In this document: one piece after another, positions 1-11,542 of the stretch
Layout of the letters: the number at the start of each line of letters is the position of its first letter
Position numbering within the stretch: position 1 is the stretch's first letter
NCBI RefSeq assembly: GCF_932526225.1
Contig: NC_064047.1
Coordinates: 12,968,460-13,032,459 of the forward strand
DNA length: 64,000 nt
From: Nematostella vectensis
Taxonomy: Eukaryota; Cnidaria; Anthozoa; Actiniaria; Edwardsiidae
Direction: 5' to 3'
The notes under the pieces: generated by a model
The model's input: only the letters and a program-made list of their open reading frames with translations
What the model was told of the DNA's origin: nothing
Database searches by the model: none
Translations under genes and position numbers: made by a program

Positions 1-1870
1 AGCGGTCTTTTTGTTCCTCCTTTTTCTCCCCAGGTCAAAGCGGTCATTTTCTTCCTCCTTTTTCTCCCCAGGTCAAAGCGGTCTTTTTCTTCCTCCTTTC
101 TCTCCCCAGGTCAAAGCGGTCTTTTTCTTTCTCCTTTTTCTCCCCAGGCCCAAGCGGTCTTTTTCTTCCTCCTTTTTCTCCCCAGGTCAAAGCGGTCTTT
201 TTCTTCCTCCTTTTTCCCCCCAGGTCAAAGCGGTCTTTTTCTTCCTCCTTTTTCTCCCCAGGTCAAAGCGGTCTTTTTGTTCCTCCTTTTTCTCCCCAGG
301 TCAAAGCGGTCATTTTCTTCCTCCTTTTTCTCCCCAGGTCAAAGCGGTCTTTTTCTTCCTCCTTTTTCTGCCCAGGTCAAAGCGGTCTTTTTCTTCCCCC
401 TTTTTCTCCCCAGGTCAAAGCGGTCTTTTTGTTCCCCCTTTTTCTCCCCAGGTCAAAGCGGTCTTTTTCTTCCCCCTTTTTTCTCCCCAGGTCAAAGCGG
501 TCTTTTTGTTCCTCCTTTTTCTCACCAGGTCAAAGCGGTCTTTTTGTTCCTCCTTTTTCTCCCCAGGTCAAAGCGGTCTTTTTCTTCCTCCTTTTTCTCC
601 CCAGGTCAAAGCGGTCTTTTTCTTCCTCCTTTTTCCCCCCAGGTCAAAGCGGTCTTTTTCTTCCTCCTTTTTCTCCCCAGGCCCAAGCAGTCTTTTTGTT
701 CCTCCTTTTTCTCCCCAGGTCAAAGCGGTCGTTTTCTTCCTCCTTTTTCTCCCCAGGTCAAAGCGGTCTTTTTCTTCCTCCTTTTTCTCCCCAGGTCAAA
801 GCGGTCTTTTTCTTCCCCCTTTTTCTCCCCAGGTCAAAGCGGTCTTTTTCTTCCCCCTTTTTCTCCCCAGGTCAAAGCGGTCTTTTTGTTCCTCCTTTTT
901 CTCACCAGGTCAAAGCGGTCTTTTTGTTCCTCCTTTTTCTCCCCAGGTCAAAGCGGTCTTTTTCTTCCTCCTTTTTCTCCCCAGGTCAAAGCGGTCTTTT
1001 TCTTCCTCCTTTTTCCCCCCAGGTCAAAGCGGTCTTTTTCTTCCTCCTTTTTCTCCCCAGGCCCAAGCGGTCTTTTTGTTCCTCCTTTTTCTCCCCAGGT
1101 CAAAGCGGTCGTTTTCTTCCTCCTTTTTCTCCCCAGGTCAAAGCGGTCTTTTTCTTCCTCCTTTTTCTGCCCAGGTCAAAGCGGTCTTTTTCTTCCCCCT
1201 TTTTCTCCCCAGGTCAAAGCGGTCTTTTTCTTCCCCCTTTTTCTCCCCAGGTCAAAGCGGTCTTTTTGTTCCTCCTTTTTCTCACCAGGTCAAAGCGGTC
1301 TTTTTGTTCCTCCTTTTTCTCCCCAGGTCAAAGCGGTCTTTTTCTTCCTCCTTTTTCTCCCCAGGTCAAAGCGGTCTTTTTCTTCCTCCTTTTTCCCCCC
1401 AGGTCAAAGCGGTCTTTTTCTTCCTCCTTTTTCTCCCCAGGCCCAAGCGGTCTTTTTGTTCCTCCTTTTTCTCCCCAGGTCAAAGCGGTCTTTTTCTTCC
1501 TCCTTTTTCTCCCCAGGTCAAAGCGGTCTTTTTCTTCCCCCTTTTTCTCCCCAGGTCAAAGCGGTCTTTTTCTTCCCCCTTTTTCTCCCCAGGTCAAAGC
1601 GGTCTTTTTCTTCCTCCTTTTTCTCACCAGGTCAAAGCGGTCTTTTTGTTCCTCCTTTTTCTCCCCAGGTCAAAGCGGTCTTTTTCTTCCTCCTTTTTCT
1701 CCCCAGGTCAAAGCGGTCTTTTTCTTCCTCCTTTTTCTCCCCAGGCCCAAGCGGTCTTTTTCTTCCTCCTTTTTCTCCCCAGGCCCAAGCGGTCTTTTTC
1801 TTCCTCCTATTTCTCCCCAGATCAAAGCGGTCTTTTTCTTCCCCCTTTTTCTCCCCAGGCCCAAGCGGTC
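1..1870. repeat. 38-bp minisatellite, about 49 copies, with 380-bp higher-order pattern
   Basis: The unit is 38 bp: a G-containing core (AGGTCAAAGCGGTC) followed by a pyrimidine tract ending in TTTTTCTCCCC. Variant units carry GGCCCAAGC, TTCCCCC, GTTCCTCC or CTCACC. CTCACC variants start at 521, 901 and 1281 and GGCCCAAGC variants near 681, 1061 and 1441, so a block of ten units (380 bp) was itself duplicated. One extra T near 480 breaks the register. Because 38 is not a multiple of 3 and the unit lacks stops on this strand, all three frames stay open for hundreds of codons; these are not genes. The array continues past the left edge. On the + strand every unit looks like a 3' splice site. 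Confidence 0.97.
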
Positions 1871-3590
1871 TGAGTGACTCAGTTCCAGTACTGCGCGGTT
1901 AAACAGACATTCCCGGGGAACTGTATAATAGCAGACAAATCCGCCATTGGTGCAATGCTTTAAATGTTATACTAAGGCATCTGTGAAACATTCACGTGTA
2001 GCATAACATTTTATCCCCCTCTCAGGAGCGTTGCGAGGGAATATTTTCAAGTAACTCTCGATGGTCACTTTTAGACGCACCCCCCTCCCCCTCCCCCAAC
2101 ACACTCGTCAAAGTATATGAAGTTCGTACGTGTGTGTCGTGGTAAAGGGTGCTACAACCTTACTTTTTATCATTTTTATCATAGAAAGATCGTGCACCCT
2201 AAAATGTATATCGTCTTCTCCTTCACACAATTCCTCTCGTTTCCCTCTACGTCAAATTAGCGACTACCAAGCTCACATAGCTTTCCTCAAACGATTCAAC
2301 ACTACGATTGACTATTGTTTTTCTTTGTCGAGCATGCGCATACGTTTTTCAGGGCTGTCCTCTCATTTGCCGAGAAAACTGACTGCCCTCATATTAAAGC
2401 AAAGGTAATTTTCTCGTCTGGATAAAAGACAATTGTAAATTGAAAAGATGACATGTTTTGTCATCTCATTAAATAATCAGTAAAAGACAATTAATTTTCT
2501 AACCAATACCTTATTAAACTGTTCTATAGTCTAGCTTAACCTGCTTCTAAAGAAGGAAAAGGCTTGAAAAATTAATCAACACACCACTGTAACTTAATGA
2601 AAAGCTTAGTAGACGACTCTCAAGTCTGTCTAATCTTATCATGGATGGCCTACGGTGAAGTACAACCTGAAAGCTGTTCATACACAAAATGTAAAGCTTT
2701 AGTATTTAATCAAAAAACGTGCTTGGATAAATATGCAACGCTTTGAGAGCAGACGATTGGGCTCGGAGCAGGCTATATATGTTTTCGACTTATAAGCACT
2801 TTCTTCAGTGTTCGCTGGAGTTCAGAAGGAGAGGTCTTTCAGGATCGCACGAAAATTCGAGTTTTGGACTGTTTGTGCGCCACAATACCACTTTGCAAAG
2901 CTTAAAGAGCTTTGATAAAGACACGCGGTGGCATAACTGACTATTAATTAAGAGGATTTGTTTTTTATACGCACAAATGTACCATCCATAAATTGGTCAT
3001 GTTTAGAGGTGAGTTTATTGAGTTCTGGGACGTGAGCGCAATATGGGAACGTTTTGAGCTTTAACTTCTCGACATTTTTATTTATATATGTGAAAGCGAT
3101 AGATATTTATTCCATGACATCCATATTCCCATCACATCTCTATTACAAGCAGAGCAGTCCGACAGGGCCTTGTTCATGTTTCGCGCTCATTCAATCTCAA
3201 GGCTCTGCCACAATTTTTAGCCTTGCAACTTGCTTGATGTTTTGTACGTGTGAAATCCACTTTTGCAACTTGTTTTTCATTTCTCAAAGTTTCACGGTAA
3301 AGTAGACGCGCTTCTACCTTCTGCAACACATTTAAGTAAGTCTTCAAGTCGCAGCGAAAACTTTACGTGTGACATGGAGTGTGCGTGTTATTTTTGGCGA
3401 AACAAATTGCAACCAAAACGTGTGATAAAGACCCTATAAATTTTGCATTTGTTTACCTTTCAATGGAAAACTTTTTGCAAGATAACTCCCCGTTTTCGAT
3501 GTTATCTTGTTATCATTTATCGGCAAGAAGGTTGTTGAGAGACATATTGCTGTTTGTTGCAGCTGCTTTCTAGATGAGTATAGCAACAAA
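1871..3590. other. Non-coding stretch, no supported gene
   Basis: Unique-looking AT-rich sequence with short open frames only. No domain, splice-supported exon or inverted repeat was recognised. Confidence 0.5.
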
Positions 3591-3591
3591 A

Positions 3592-3745
3592 CACGGCCAT
3601 CCCCCACCATAGCAAGGCTTGCATGATCAAATCACTCCAACCCTCCCCCATCATCATAACATGGCTTGCATGACCAAATCCCCCAACACCACTCCCTCAT
3701 AACACAGCCCGGCAACCAAAATCTCCCCATCACCTCCCCATCAGT
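3592..3745. repeat. Degenerate tandem repeat, roughly 50-bp unit
   Basis: Three imperfect C-rich units share the motif CATRRCAAGGCTTGCATGA or a decayed form, followed by CAAATC and runs of C. Confidence 0.5.
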
Positions 3746-3805
3746 AACAAATAGAATATACATGCTTTAACGAAAACATTTCCCCACAACGATTATATAC
3801 CTTAT

Positions 3806-3991
3806 TAGTATAAATCCACTCACATACTGTCACGAATCTCGCAATTTGTTAGCTCCCGTCTCACTATCTATTAAGCCATAGATAGTGAGTAGCGAAAAAG
3901 CCGGCGTTTTCGCGCCAAAAGCGGTTATTTATTACTAAAAATTATTAAAATCGTATTTTTTAGAAGGTAGTTTGTGAGTGGATTTATACTA
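3806..3991. mobile_element. Hairpin MITE with 20-bp terminal inverted repeats
   Basis: The left end reads TAGTATAAATCCACTCACA and the right end is its near-perfect reverse complement, ending at 3991. An internal palindrome, CTCACTATCTAT/ATAGATAGTGAG, sits at 3860-3889. There is no coding capacity. A second, weaker inverted repeat directly follows at 3995-4082 (AGTTAGACTAC against GTAGTCTAATT) and may be a separate small element. Confidence 0.65.
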
Positions 3992-4082
3992 AAAACAGTT
4001 AGACTACTCGTTCTCGTTTCTACGAGATAGCAGTTGACTATCTATTGACTCATAGAAAACTCGAACTCGTAGTCTAATTGTT

Positions 4083-5704
4083 AAATATGCTTTCCAGGAC
4101 TTTAACGACATCTCATGCAATATCCTCAAATCTAACCCAATCTAATCTTTATATGTTTTCAATTATTATAGCCGCACGTATGTTAAGTGTATATTGATCT
4201 TAATTTAAAATAAGTTATGTTTTCAAGCCGATTTTCTTTGATTACATGTCGCGCTTCAGAACATTTCATTTTCTGTCCTGAAAAACGGTCTGACCAGCCA
4301 TGTTGATGAAGTTTCAATGGCGTGTGTGCAATATGAGTGTGTCAAACCATCACTCGCAAAGACGTCTTGTCAATTGGGAGCTTATCAATTTCTATTGTCT
4401 CCTTTATCCAAGTTGACCTAGCTTGGCAGTCGTAGCTAAATTGCGCACAGAACTAATAAGAAAAGTAATGCCATTATCTCTGCAAATTGTTTAGTCGGAC
4501 ATTTATGCCTTTTTCATTTGTCGTAGCATACAAGCAGGCGTCTTTTTTAAGCAGAATGCACACGTGCGATTTCAAGACCTACGTTTTTTAATTTGTTAAT
4601 ACTGATTTTCCCGCTTTTTCTATATACAAACACTACATTGTGAACAATTTTCAGTGCCCCCCCCCCCCCCCCTCCCACCCCCACCCCCTTCCCCCCTCGA
4701 GACGCTGTGGGTCTGAGGACGATATTTTCTCGGAACTGTATTTTATAGTCAACAAAAGCCACGTTTTCGCTAACGATATTGCACGAAGGATATTCGGAAA
4801 AGTAGCACTCAAGCGGGTGTGAGCTCTCATTATTCGGGTCATCCCTTTTTGAAGGATAGTCATATGACTGCGTACCACCCCTCCCCCCCCCTTCTTCCCC
4901 TTTCCTCGGCAAATCCTGGGTACAACGCGCCTACACTTGCTTTGGCTGAAGTCGTTAATAATTCCCCCCACCCACCAACACCACCGATCATAGCCCGTAT
5001 AATCTATCATTTTGAAATCCCAGATTCGCTCATGCGAGGGGGGAAATCATTTCTACATGCCCGCGCACTTCCCGCGCTATCATGTTGCGCTCACTCGGCC
5101 CCAGTCCCGCGCATGTAGCTTACTAGTATTCGGTCAAAGGTGAAATTCACATCAAGTAAAATCGTATCGGATTCGTATCAATTGAGTTCCACATAAAACT
5201 AAAATGCTCGGTCCCTGCAGGCTTACGTGATATCACATCACAGACTTCGATGTCTTCACAAAAATATGAGGGAGTCTTGAGACTACAAGCACATCGACAC
5301 AAACCAACAGAAGGTACCATCTCATATCAGAGGATGTTTTTCTAACATGTTCCACACATATTCCAGCTATACACAACAGAGTGCCAACTTTAAACTTTGT
5401 ATTTATCAAAGAAACGAATCGCGAGTTTGCATCTCATTACTATGCAGTCAAACTTGTCGTAGTGAACAGGAACCAGCTTATTTTGTTAGTAAGATGTTTG
5501 CTTTTTATCTATAGGCATATGGTGGATCAGACAGATTTATAGCTTGTGCTTATTGTGATCCGGAGAACCAGGGATCATTGCGGCCGCTCAAAGCATGGAT
5601 AAGAGGGATAGGGGGGTAGGGTGGAGGTTTGGGAGGGACGAGAGAGCTGGAATTTAAAATGTTGTCCTATTTTCCGCCTTGTTTGTGTGATTTCAGTCGC
5701 ATGA

Positions 5705-5735
<31 letters not shown>

Positions 5736-5936
5736 CCACCACCACCACCACCCCCATTTTTAGATATTTGGCTTAAAAATAACAAGAAATATATGTAAAT
5801 CCACGGAAACAAACGATGAATGCGCCTCCCCTCCCTTTGAAACCCTTGCTTCACATGCAACTGACATCCCTTTTAGAGACACAGAACGCTCCTCGCAGTT
5901 CACAAACATGTGTGTGAGTTTGTTTGTAGACATAAA
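4083..5936. other. Non-coding stretch with homopolymer C tracts
   Basis: It contains poly(C)-rich low complexity at about 4657-4700 and 4879-4892. At 5707-5756 there is a C homopolymer of about 25-30 bases followed by CAC/ACC triplets. Open frames here are created by these runs. No gene is supported. Confidence 0.5.
5707..5756. repeat. Poly(C) tract followed by (ACC)n
   Basis: A long run of C followed by ACC triplets. On the other strand it is a G homopolymer, with strong G-quadruplex potential and likely length instability. Confidence 0.9.
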
Positions 5937-6142
5937 TGTGGACTTAAAAAGCTCACCAGCATACACACATTGGCATCAGTCGGGCCAAGACGGGACGCTA
6001 GCACAGTCTATTACCCGTCCTAATAAGGACGAAACAGCTGTCCATGGTTGCCGAACTGCACGGGTAATAGACTGTGCTAACGTCCCGTCTTGGCCCGACT
6101 GATGCCAATGTGTGTATGCTAGTGTGCTTTTAAAGTCCACAT
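5937..6142. mobile_element. Near-palindromic hairpin element, about 80-bp arms
   Basis: The left arm (5937-6018, starting TGTGGACTTAAAAAGC) and the right arm (6060-6142) are reverse complements with only a few mismatches. They are separated by a loop of about 41 bp. Small open frames on both strands are mirror images of each other and not genes. The form fits a foldback MITE, and a transcript would fold into one long hairpin. Confidence 0.8.
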
Positions 6143-6230
6143 TTTTGTTTGTAGGCACAGTCACTAAAGGCTGATGGAGTATATCAGGCAGAGTGTACTT
6201 CACGTCTGGCTTGAACTCTCGTTTCGCAAG

Positions 6231-6290
6231 AGTTCCGGCTTAACGTCTTTATTTGAAAAGACGGAGGGATTTACAGTCCGCAATTTTGAG
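6231..6290. repeat. Dispersed repeat fragment shared with about 59362-59420
   Basis: A GGCTTWACGTCYTTATTTGA-type core followed by AGAAGAY/GRAGGGATT occurs here and again, same orientation, in a GDAP2 intron near 59362-59420. It is a short fragment of an interspersed family. Confidence 0.5.
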
Positions 6291-6456
6291 AGCCAGGTTT
6301 TTGTCCCTGAGCTACCGCGGCTCTCTCTAATCTGAGGCTCTCAGGAAAATAGCAGGATATTTGAGTTATTTGTGCAACATGTTGCATTGTGTTGTGTTGC
6401 CTGGTAGGATTTTGATGGCCTGTTTACACTCTTACCGTCTTATAGATTATTTTATT

Positions 6457-6954
6457 AGTGCCGTAGCAGGCCTCGAAATATTTAGGGGGGGGCACCATAC
6501 AAAAAAAGAAAATATATTAGGGGTACAACATAAACAATTGCTATGTGTTTCCAAAATCGCTGACAGTTTTTTCATTGTTTTCTACAAATGTTTAAGTAGC
6601 GGTGCAGAAAAGGTGCGCTCTAACAAGAAAAATGGCGACCAGAAGCCTTGCACTAAGAAATCACGTAATTGTTGGTTGGCAACTTGCGCGCGCTCCGGTT
6701 TTTTGGCGGCAAAATAGCAACACGAAAAAGCAACTTATTAGTAAACATTTTGTGAGTCTTCGAAATAAAGATGCAACACTATCAGGACCGTACCAGGGGG
6801 CATGTGCCCCCCAATATCTTGAAAAAATAATAAGGAAATGAGCAGTAAGGGCGTGGCCGTACCCCCAATATTTCTTTTATGTTTCTGTATTGTGCCCCTC
6901 CCCCCCCCCCCCCAAAAAAAAAAATATTTCAAAGCCTGTGCCAGCTACGGCACT
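6457..6954. mobile_element. Non-autonomous DNA transposon, about 498 bp
   Basis: The ends are imperfect inverted repeats: AGTGCCGTAGCAGGC...CGAAATATTT with a G run on the left, and a C run with AAATATTTCAAAGCC...GCTACGGCACT on the right. The interior includes a block near 6640-6735 (GCACTAAGAAATCACG, then TTGGCGGCAAAATAGCAA) that recurs at about 9800-9925 and 16630-16725. No transposase frame and no clear target-site duplication were seen. Confidence 0.6.
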
Positions 6955-8113
6955 GACTATCGAGCATAATTTAACTGTAATTTAAGCGTGATAGGAAGTT
7001 CTTGAGGTAATCTGTGAGTTAAGTACTCCCGGAGTACCGCATATGGCTATGAGTAACATGCTTTGTCGGTGTGTTTACGAGGAGTGCCGTAGGCCGTCAT
7101 AGTGCTCTAATACAAGTCGAATGTAAACGTCGAGAAAACGCACGCAGGGCGCTCTATTATCAAAGCACGTGCAAGCTAGGACAGGAACTTATAGAATAAG
7201 AGTTCTTGAGAGAGAACATATAAAACGAACGCTAGAAGACAGAGAGAATCAATTATCTCTTTTCTCATTGAGTATGCTGGAAGTGAATGAAGTTCGTACA
7301 GTATGAAGATACGAAAAGGGTAATATTTTAAATATCAAAGTGAGGGCTAGGCCTAATCTATCTAATCCAGAGGACGCCTGTAAAACGGCCAAGACGTAAT
7401 TTTCGAGAAGGTTGGTTTTATTTATTGACTTTCTCCACTCTCGCTCTTCCCTGCTAGCGGAGGCCTCTTTTCTCTGTATTTCGCTGGGCTGGCGTAGAGA
7501 AAATAGGCCTCTGCTAGCAGGAAATCTCTCTTCCTTGGCACACTCGAAATGCTCTTTCTTTAGTAATAACCTCTATTCAAAGCGGTGGATAAAAGAGAAC
7601 TCAAACTCCCGATAGATGACAACATCCATAGGGCTAGAGAGTTATAGTAATTAAGTATGTTATTCCAGTTGATTAGTATTTGCAAGTGTCTAGGGCCTAG
7701 ACTAGTGTATAATCCAACATTAAAGATGAGGGTTTCCCACTAACAGATTAGGAAAGCCCGCATCTTTGTTCTTCTTTTATTTTTTCACCTTGTTATTCAA
7801 GGTAGTATTGGAACAAATTAATCTGAAGATATCTCGAAATCATTTTCGCTTTCTTACTTTTGGTATTTTGCAACGATGACAAAAAAGCGACTGATAGACA
7901 TTTATTGGGAATATCAGCAATTAAAACTAATAATCACTTTTCCCATTGCAGAGCACATCGGATGCTAGCAGACATCCATTAACAAGCATTAAAGAGGAAC
8001 AAAGAGCAGGTCATCTTTTAACAGACAGAATCTCGGAAAATCGAAAGAACCAAACCGTCTTCATCAGCTAGAGCTACTACAAGTGAGAAACAAGCGACTT
8101 TTAAGTGAAGAGA
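6955..8113. other. Non-coding; small hairpin and probable GPCR 5' UTR
   Basis: An imperfect hairpin lies at 7446-7523 (CTGCTAGCGGAGGCCTCTTT against a right arm ending GCTAGCAG). A pyrimidine-rich acceptor (CACTTTTCCCATTGCAG, ending at 7951) would start a 5' UTR exon leading into the GPCR coding exon. Nothing else was recognised. Confidence 0.4.
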
Positions 8114-9289
8114 ATGCAAGATACCCCAGATTCCCCTGGGAATACTACGGGGACAACAGTCCAGAAAGTGTTTACCTACAACGGCTTTCCCATTCCTTTT
8201 GTGATTTTTATGATATTTGCGCTCGCAATAACGCTTCTGTTAGCACTTGTTGGCAACTTGCTCATAATTCTCGCTATTTGGAAAAATGTCAGTGGCAAAA
8301 TGAGGTCCACCAGAAACCTTCTTATTCTAAATATGGCGATTTCCGACTTACTCTCCTCGGTTTTCAACATCCCTGATCAGATTCGCTGGCTCATACTTGG
8401 CTATCAAGTTCTCGTTGATGGGAGAGTTGGTGTGATTATATGCCTTTTGAAAGACTTCATCAACACGATTGCCATCGATGTCTCCTTGTTTTCGCTCGCT
8501 TTCATAACCATTGATCGATATTTCGGAGTGTTTTTCCCGATGAGGAAGTACTTTACTAGAACTCTCATATTGACCATTATTGCTCTCTCGTGGTTAATAC
8601 CTACGGTTTTCTACACTCCCAAATTCGCCATCTTCAATATTGTATCTGATGCTGAAGGACAACGACTATGTGTGATGAACGTCGTTAGTGTTTTCAAAGA
8701 CGTTCCACAATATCTACACTACATGTTAGCACACTTTGCTATAGTTCAAGTTCTACCTGTCGTTCTAATGATGGTATTGTATCCAAGTATTGCATGGAAG
8801 TTATGGAGCAGAAAAATCCCGGGAATAACGCATGAACGAACTCGATCAAGAACGATTGCAAACAACAAGAAAATCACTATGATGTTTGCAATTATTATTC
8901 TCTCGTCTATTTTTTGCTACACGCCGTTGTATGTGTCATTTTACGATTGTATCTACGGCCGACCAATCGCTATTTGCGAATGGAAATATTTTAACTACTA
9001 CACATCGATCGCCGCATTGCTATTCTTTATTCCTTTGTGCATAAATTGCTTTATTTATGCCAAGTTTTGTGAGAGTTTCAAGCGAGCATTTAAGGACATA
9101 GTCAAGAGTTTCGGTAGTGGACCATTTTGCTGTGAGAAGCGGCTTTTTCGTTCGAAATCAGCCTACGAGATGTCCGAGTTAAGAAATATCTCGGTAAGAC
9201 GCCGAAGACTTGACGAGGATTTGCCGAGAACCGAAGGAACAATCGGATCATACCGACTGAATTGCGGATTTAACCCCGAGGGAACGTAG
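8114..9289 (+). CDS. Rhodopsin-family (class A) GPCR, neuropeptide-receptor-like
   Basis: The gene encodes a 391-residue seven-transmembrane receptor in one coding exon. The start is ATG at 8114; an in-frame TAA at 8102-8104 excludes anything longer. Visible class A landmarks are GN in TM1 (N at about 48), LNMAISDLL in TM2 (D about 78), a TM3 cysteine (about 110) that can pair with an extracellular-loop-2 cysteine (about 186), DRY (134-136) ending TM3, and W at about 160 in TM4. Two motifs deviate: TM6 has FCYTP instead of CWxP, and TM7 has NCFIY instead of NPxxY. An N-glycosylation site lies near residue 10. The C-tail is basic with a CC pair suitable for palmitoylation. By family it should sit in the plasma membrane and signal through G proteins. 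The shape suggests a peptide-type receptor of the lineage-expanded anthozoan kind, but the ligand cannot be inferred. Confidence 0.93.
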   Translation: MQDTPDSPGNTTGTTVQKVFTYNGFPIPFVIFMIFALAITLLLALVGNLLIILAIWKNVSGKMRSTRNLLILNMAISDLLSSVFNIPDQIRWLILGYQVLVDGRVGVIICLLKDFINTIAIDVSLFSLAFITIDRYFGVFFPMRKYFTRTLILTIIALSWLIPTVFYTPKFAIFNIVSDAEGQRLCVMNVVSVFKDVPQYLHYMLAHFAIVQVLPVVLMMVLYPSIAWKLWSRKIPGITHERTRSRTIANNKKITMMFAIIILSSIFCYTPLYVSFYDCIYGRPIAICEWKYFNYYTSIAALLFFIPLCINCFIYAKFCESFKRAFKDIVKSFGSGPFCCEKRLFRSKSAYEMSELRNISVRRRRLDEDLPRTEGTIGSYRLNCGFNPEGT

Positions 9290-10100
9290 AGGTGGAAATC
9301 TCTTTCCAGATTTCGTGGAAGCAAATGTCCGATATCGAAGACTCAACGATTATTCAAAGGAATAATCTGGTCATATAGGCTGAATCGCAAAAAAAAAAAT
9401 CACTCTAAGGAGCGTGGAAGTGGACATAGCAAAAGTGTTTCAGATTTCTGGAAAATTCTGGTACATTGCAATGAATGTGACTTGATAGTATAGTGATTAT
9501 AGAGATAATAGTGATTTAGCACGTTCACATAGACGCAGCAAAGACATCGCAGTCTCGACAAGAATGGGACAAGAACCGAAGGGACAGCACATTTTTGCCT
9601 CATTTCGGGGACACTTCGTTATACGACGAAGATTTGACGAAATGAACTATCAGGTCGACCGAGCGAGGAGACCGTCTTGGAGAAATATAGCGCTACGGAA
9701 CTTGAGCAAAACTACCCACTACACATGGACTAAGGAAAGAGGAGGGAGGGGTGGGGGTCCCATAACCTTCAGAACCACGTGTATCCGCACTCTATCATGG
9801 CAACCTTGTACTCAAGAATCACGTGATGGGGTGGTAGACTCGCACGCGCGTTTCGGCTTTTGGCGGCAAAATCGCAAAAACAAAAAGCAACTTATTAAAC
9901 AATATCGAATCAGCCAGAAATGTCAGCAAGGGCTTGATTTCTTTTTTTTATAGAAACTTAATATTTAAAAATGAATTTGGACAGTTATTGTAGGTTTCAC
10001 GCAAATAGAATTTGGTACACGTGTAACACAGCTTTGTAGAAATAACAAAAATACTGCATAATATAAAGGAACAAAAAGCCCGATTTTTCTTATTTTCTCT
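9290..10100. other. GPCR 3' flank; contains a dispersed repeat copy
   Basis: The stretch is non-coding. The copy at about 9800-9925 carries AATCACGTGAT, then TTTTGGCGGCAAAATCGCAA and AAAAAGCAACTTATTA, matching the interior of the 6457-6954 element. No canonical AATAAA was found immediately after the GPCR stop. Confidence 0.5.
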
Positions 10101-10101
10101 A

Positions 10102-10213
10102 CGTAGCTAGACATGGCGAATAACCACATCTCCACCAACACGCCTCTTTTCGTAGTTAGGCATGGCGAATAACCACATCACCACCAACACGCCTCTTTTC
10201 GTAGTTAGGCATG
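10102..10213. repeat. 49-bp tandem repeat, 2.3 copies
   Basis: CGTAGYTAGRCATGG starts at 10102, 10151 and 10200 with near-identical sequence between. Confidence 0.9.
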
Positions 10214-10252
10214 GTTGTATCTAAGGAGCGCGCGCCGACTTTTACACGGCCA

Positions 10253-10346
10253 TTTGTCTTTATTCTTCTCGTTCTTTGTGTCGAGTTGCGGATATTGTTT
10301 ATTTGCCCAATCAAATTGCAGCTTGTAAGAGCTGCGTACTGACCCA
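10253..10346. repeat. Dispersed about 94-bp repeat, copy 1
   Basis: It matches 14105-14198 in the same orientation with only a few differences: TTTGTCTYTATTCTTCTCG at the start and GCTTGTAAGAGCTGC near the end. Here the 29-bp tandem repeat follows directly; at 14.1 kb it is absent. Confidence 0.85.
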
Positions 10347-10425
10347 CCATACGACCGTGATGTCGTCCTGACCCACCATACGACCGTGATGTCGTCCTGA
10401 CCCACCATACGACCGTGATGTGTTC
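10339..10425. repeat. 29-bp tandem repeat, 3 copies
   Basis: CTGACCCACCATACGACC starts at 10339, 10368 and 10397. The first unit overlaps the end of the dispersed repeat at 10253-10346, which likely seeded it. Confidence 0.93.
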
Positions 10426-11542
10426 GTGATCTGCCTTGGATCCTAAATTATTAGCAATTAAAAAATCGGAACTCTTTTTTTCGTAAATAGATAAGATTTT
10501 TCCCTGTTCTTGGAAAATAGACTTTGGACATTATTTCTACAGTAGCAAACATTGTTAGTTGGGTTCAAAAGGCAAACGGCAGCGTTCTCAATAGACCGTG
10601 AAACTCCATACGGCATCGTCGTGTCTTCGACGGACCAACCGATTTCTCTCCCCGCTAATCAAGCACATAGTTCCATGCCCCAAGTCATGTCACTCGTTAC
10701 GTCATGTAGGGGAAATGGAAATGCAGCACGTTTTCCACAGACTTGTCGTGTGACTACGTCCTCTGTTGTCACTGATTCAAGTAGGATCTCTGAAAATCTA
10801 GGGAAATTCTCGAGAGGTCTTGGAAATTCTTTCCGTGAAAACGTCATGTACATCCGAATTATAAAACGAAGGAAACGAAGTCGTGTCATATCAATATTTG
10901 GCTCTTTTTTTCTGGCTGTGATTGTTGTTTGTTTATAAACCACATCAATCTCGCACAATTGCACCATGAGAATAAAACCGATTATGTCGGGCCATGGAAA
11001 AGTGGGCGTAGGTTGAATCTGCTGTTGTTTGCACCCAGGTCTGGGTGTGAGCAAACCAGAAAGAAGAACACAGTGTATACAAATTTAGGTTCTTTATTTT
11101 TTTCACATCAATCATTTTCGATCACGACAAAGTAGACCAGCACAAGGCTCGGGTTCCTAGCTTTTGACTGTGCGAGGTCTAAAAACCGAGTCCTGGCAAT
11201 ATAATTACATACAACTAAAATAATGCCTCTAATACTTTAAAAGTCATAATGAATTAAATCATTCCAGAGACAAAAAAAAGTACATTCTGATAGACTCAGG
11301 GGGGGGGGATGATTGAATTATTAAGATTTTCTTTAAGCGAAAGTAAACAACGCCAGCATTGCCTAATATCGAGAGACCGAGAAAGTAGTAAAACGGGGAC
11401 GAGACAAGTGGGATTTTGAACGCGTCGCCAGCACACAACAACACTGGCGCTGTTTACGTCACACGCTGTTGAAATGTCCATCTGAAACTATAACCCACCA
11501 TGCTTTGCAGGCTTAGAGAGCACAATTAGATTGATAGCAAAG
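10426..11542. other. Non-coding stretch, no supported gene
   Basis: Short open frames only on both strands; nothing recognised. Confidence 0.45.

Noticed and set aside
11..1902. Open frames of 482-620 codons in three frames
   Set aside because: They follow from the 38-bp repeat having no stop on that strand in any frame; the protein is the same motif in three registers.
4547..5118. Several 60-121-codon frames on both strands
   Set aside because: Created by C/G homopolymer runs; no domain, no splice support.
5908..6203. Similar small proteins on both strands
   Set aside because: They are the two arms of a hairpin element read in opposite directions.
8083..8376. 97-codon frame overlapping the GPCR start
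   Set aside because: Out-of-frame shadow of the receptor coding exon.
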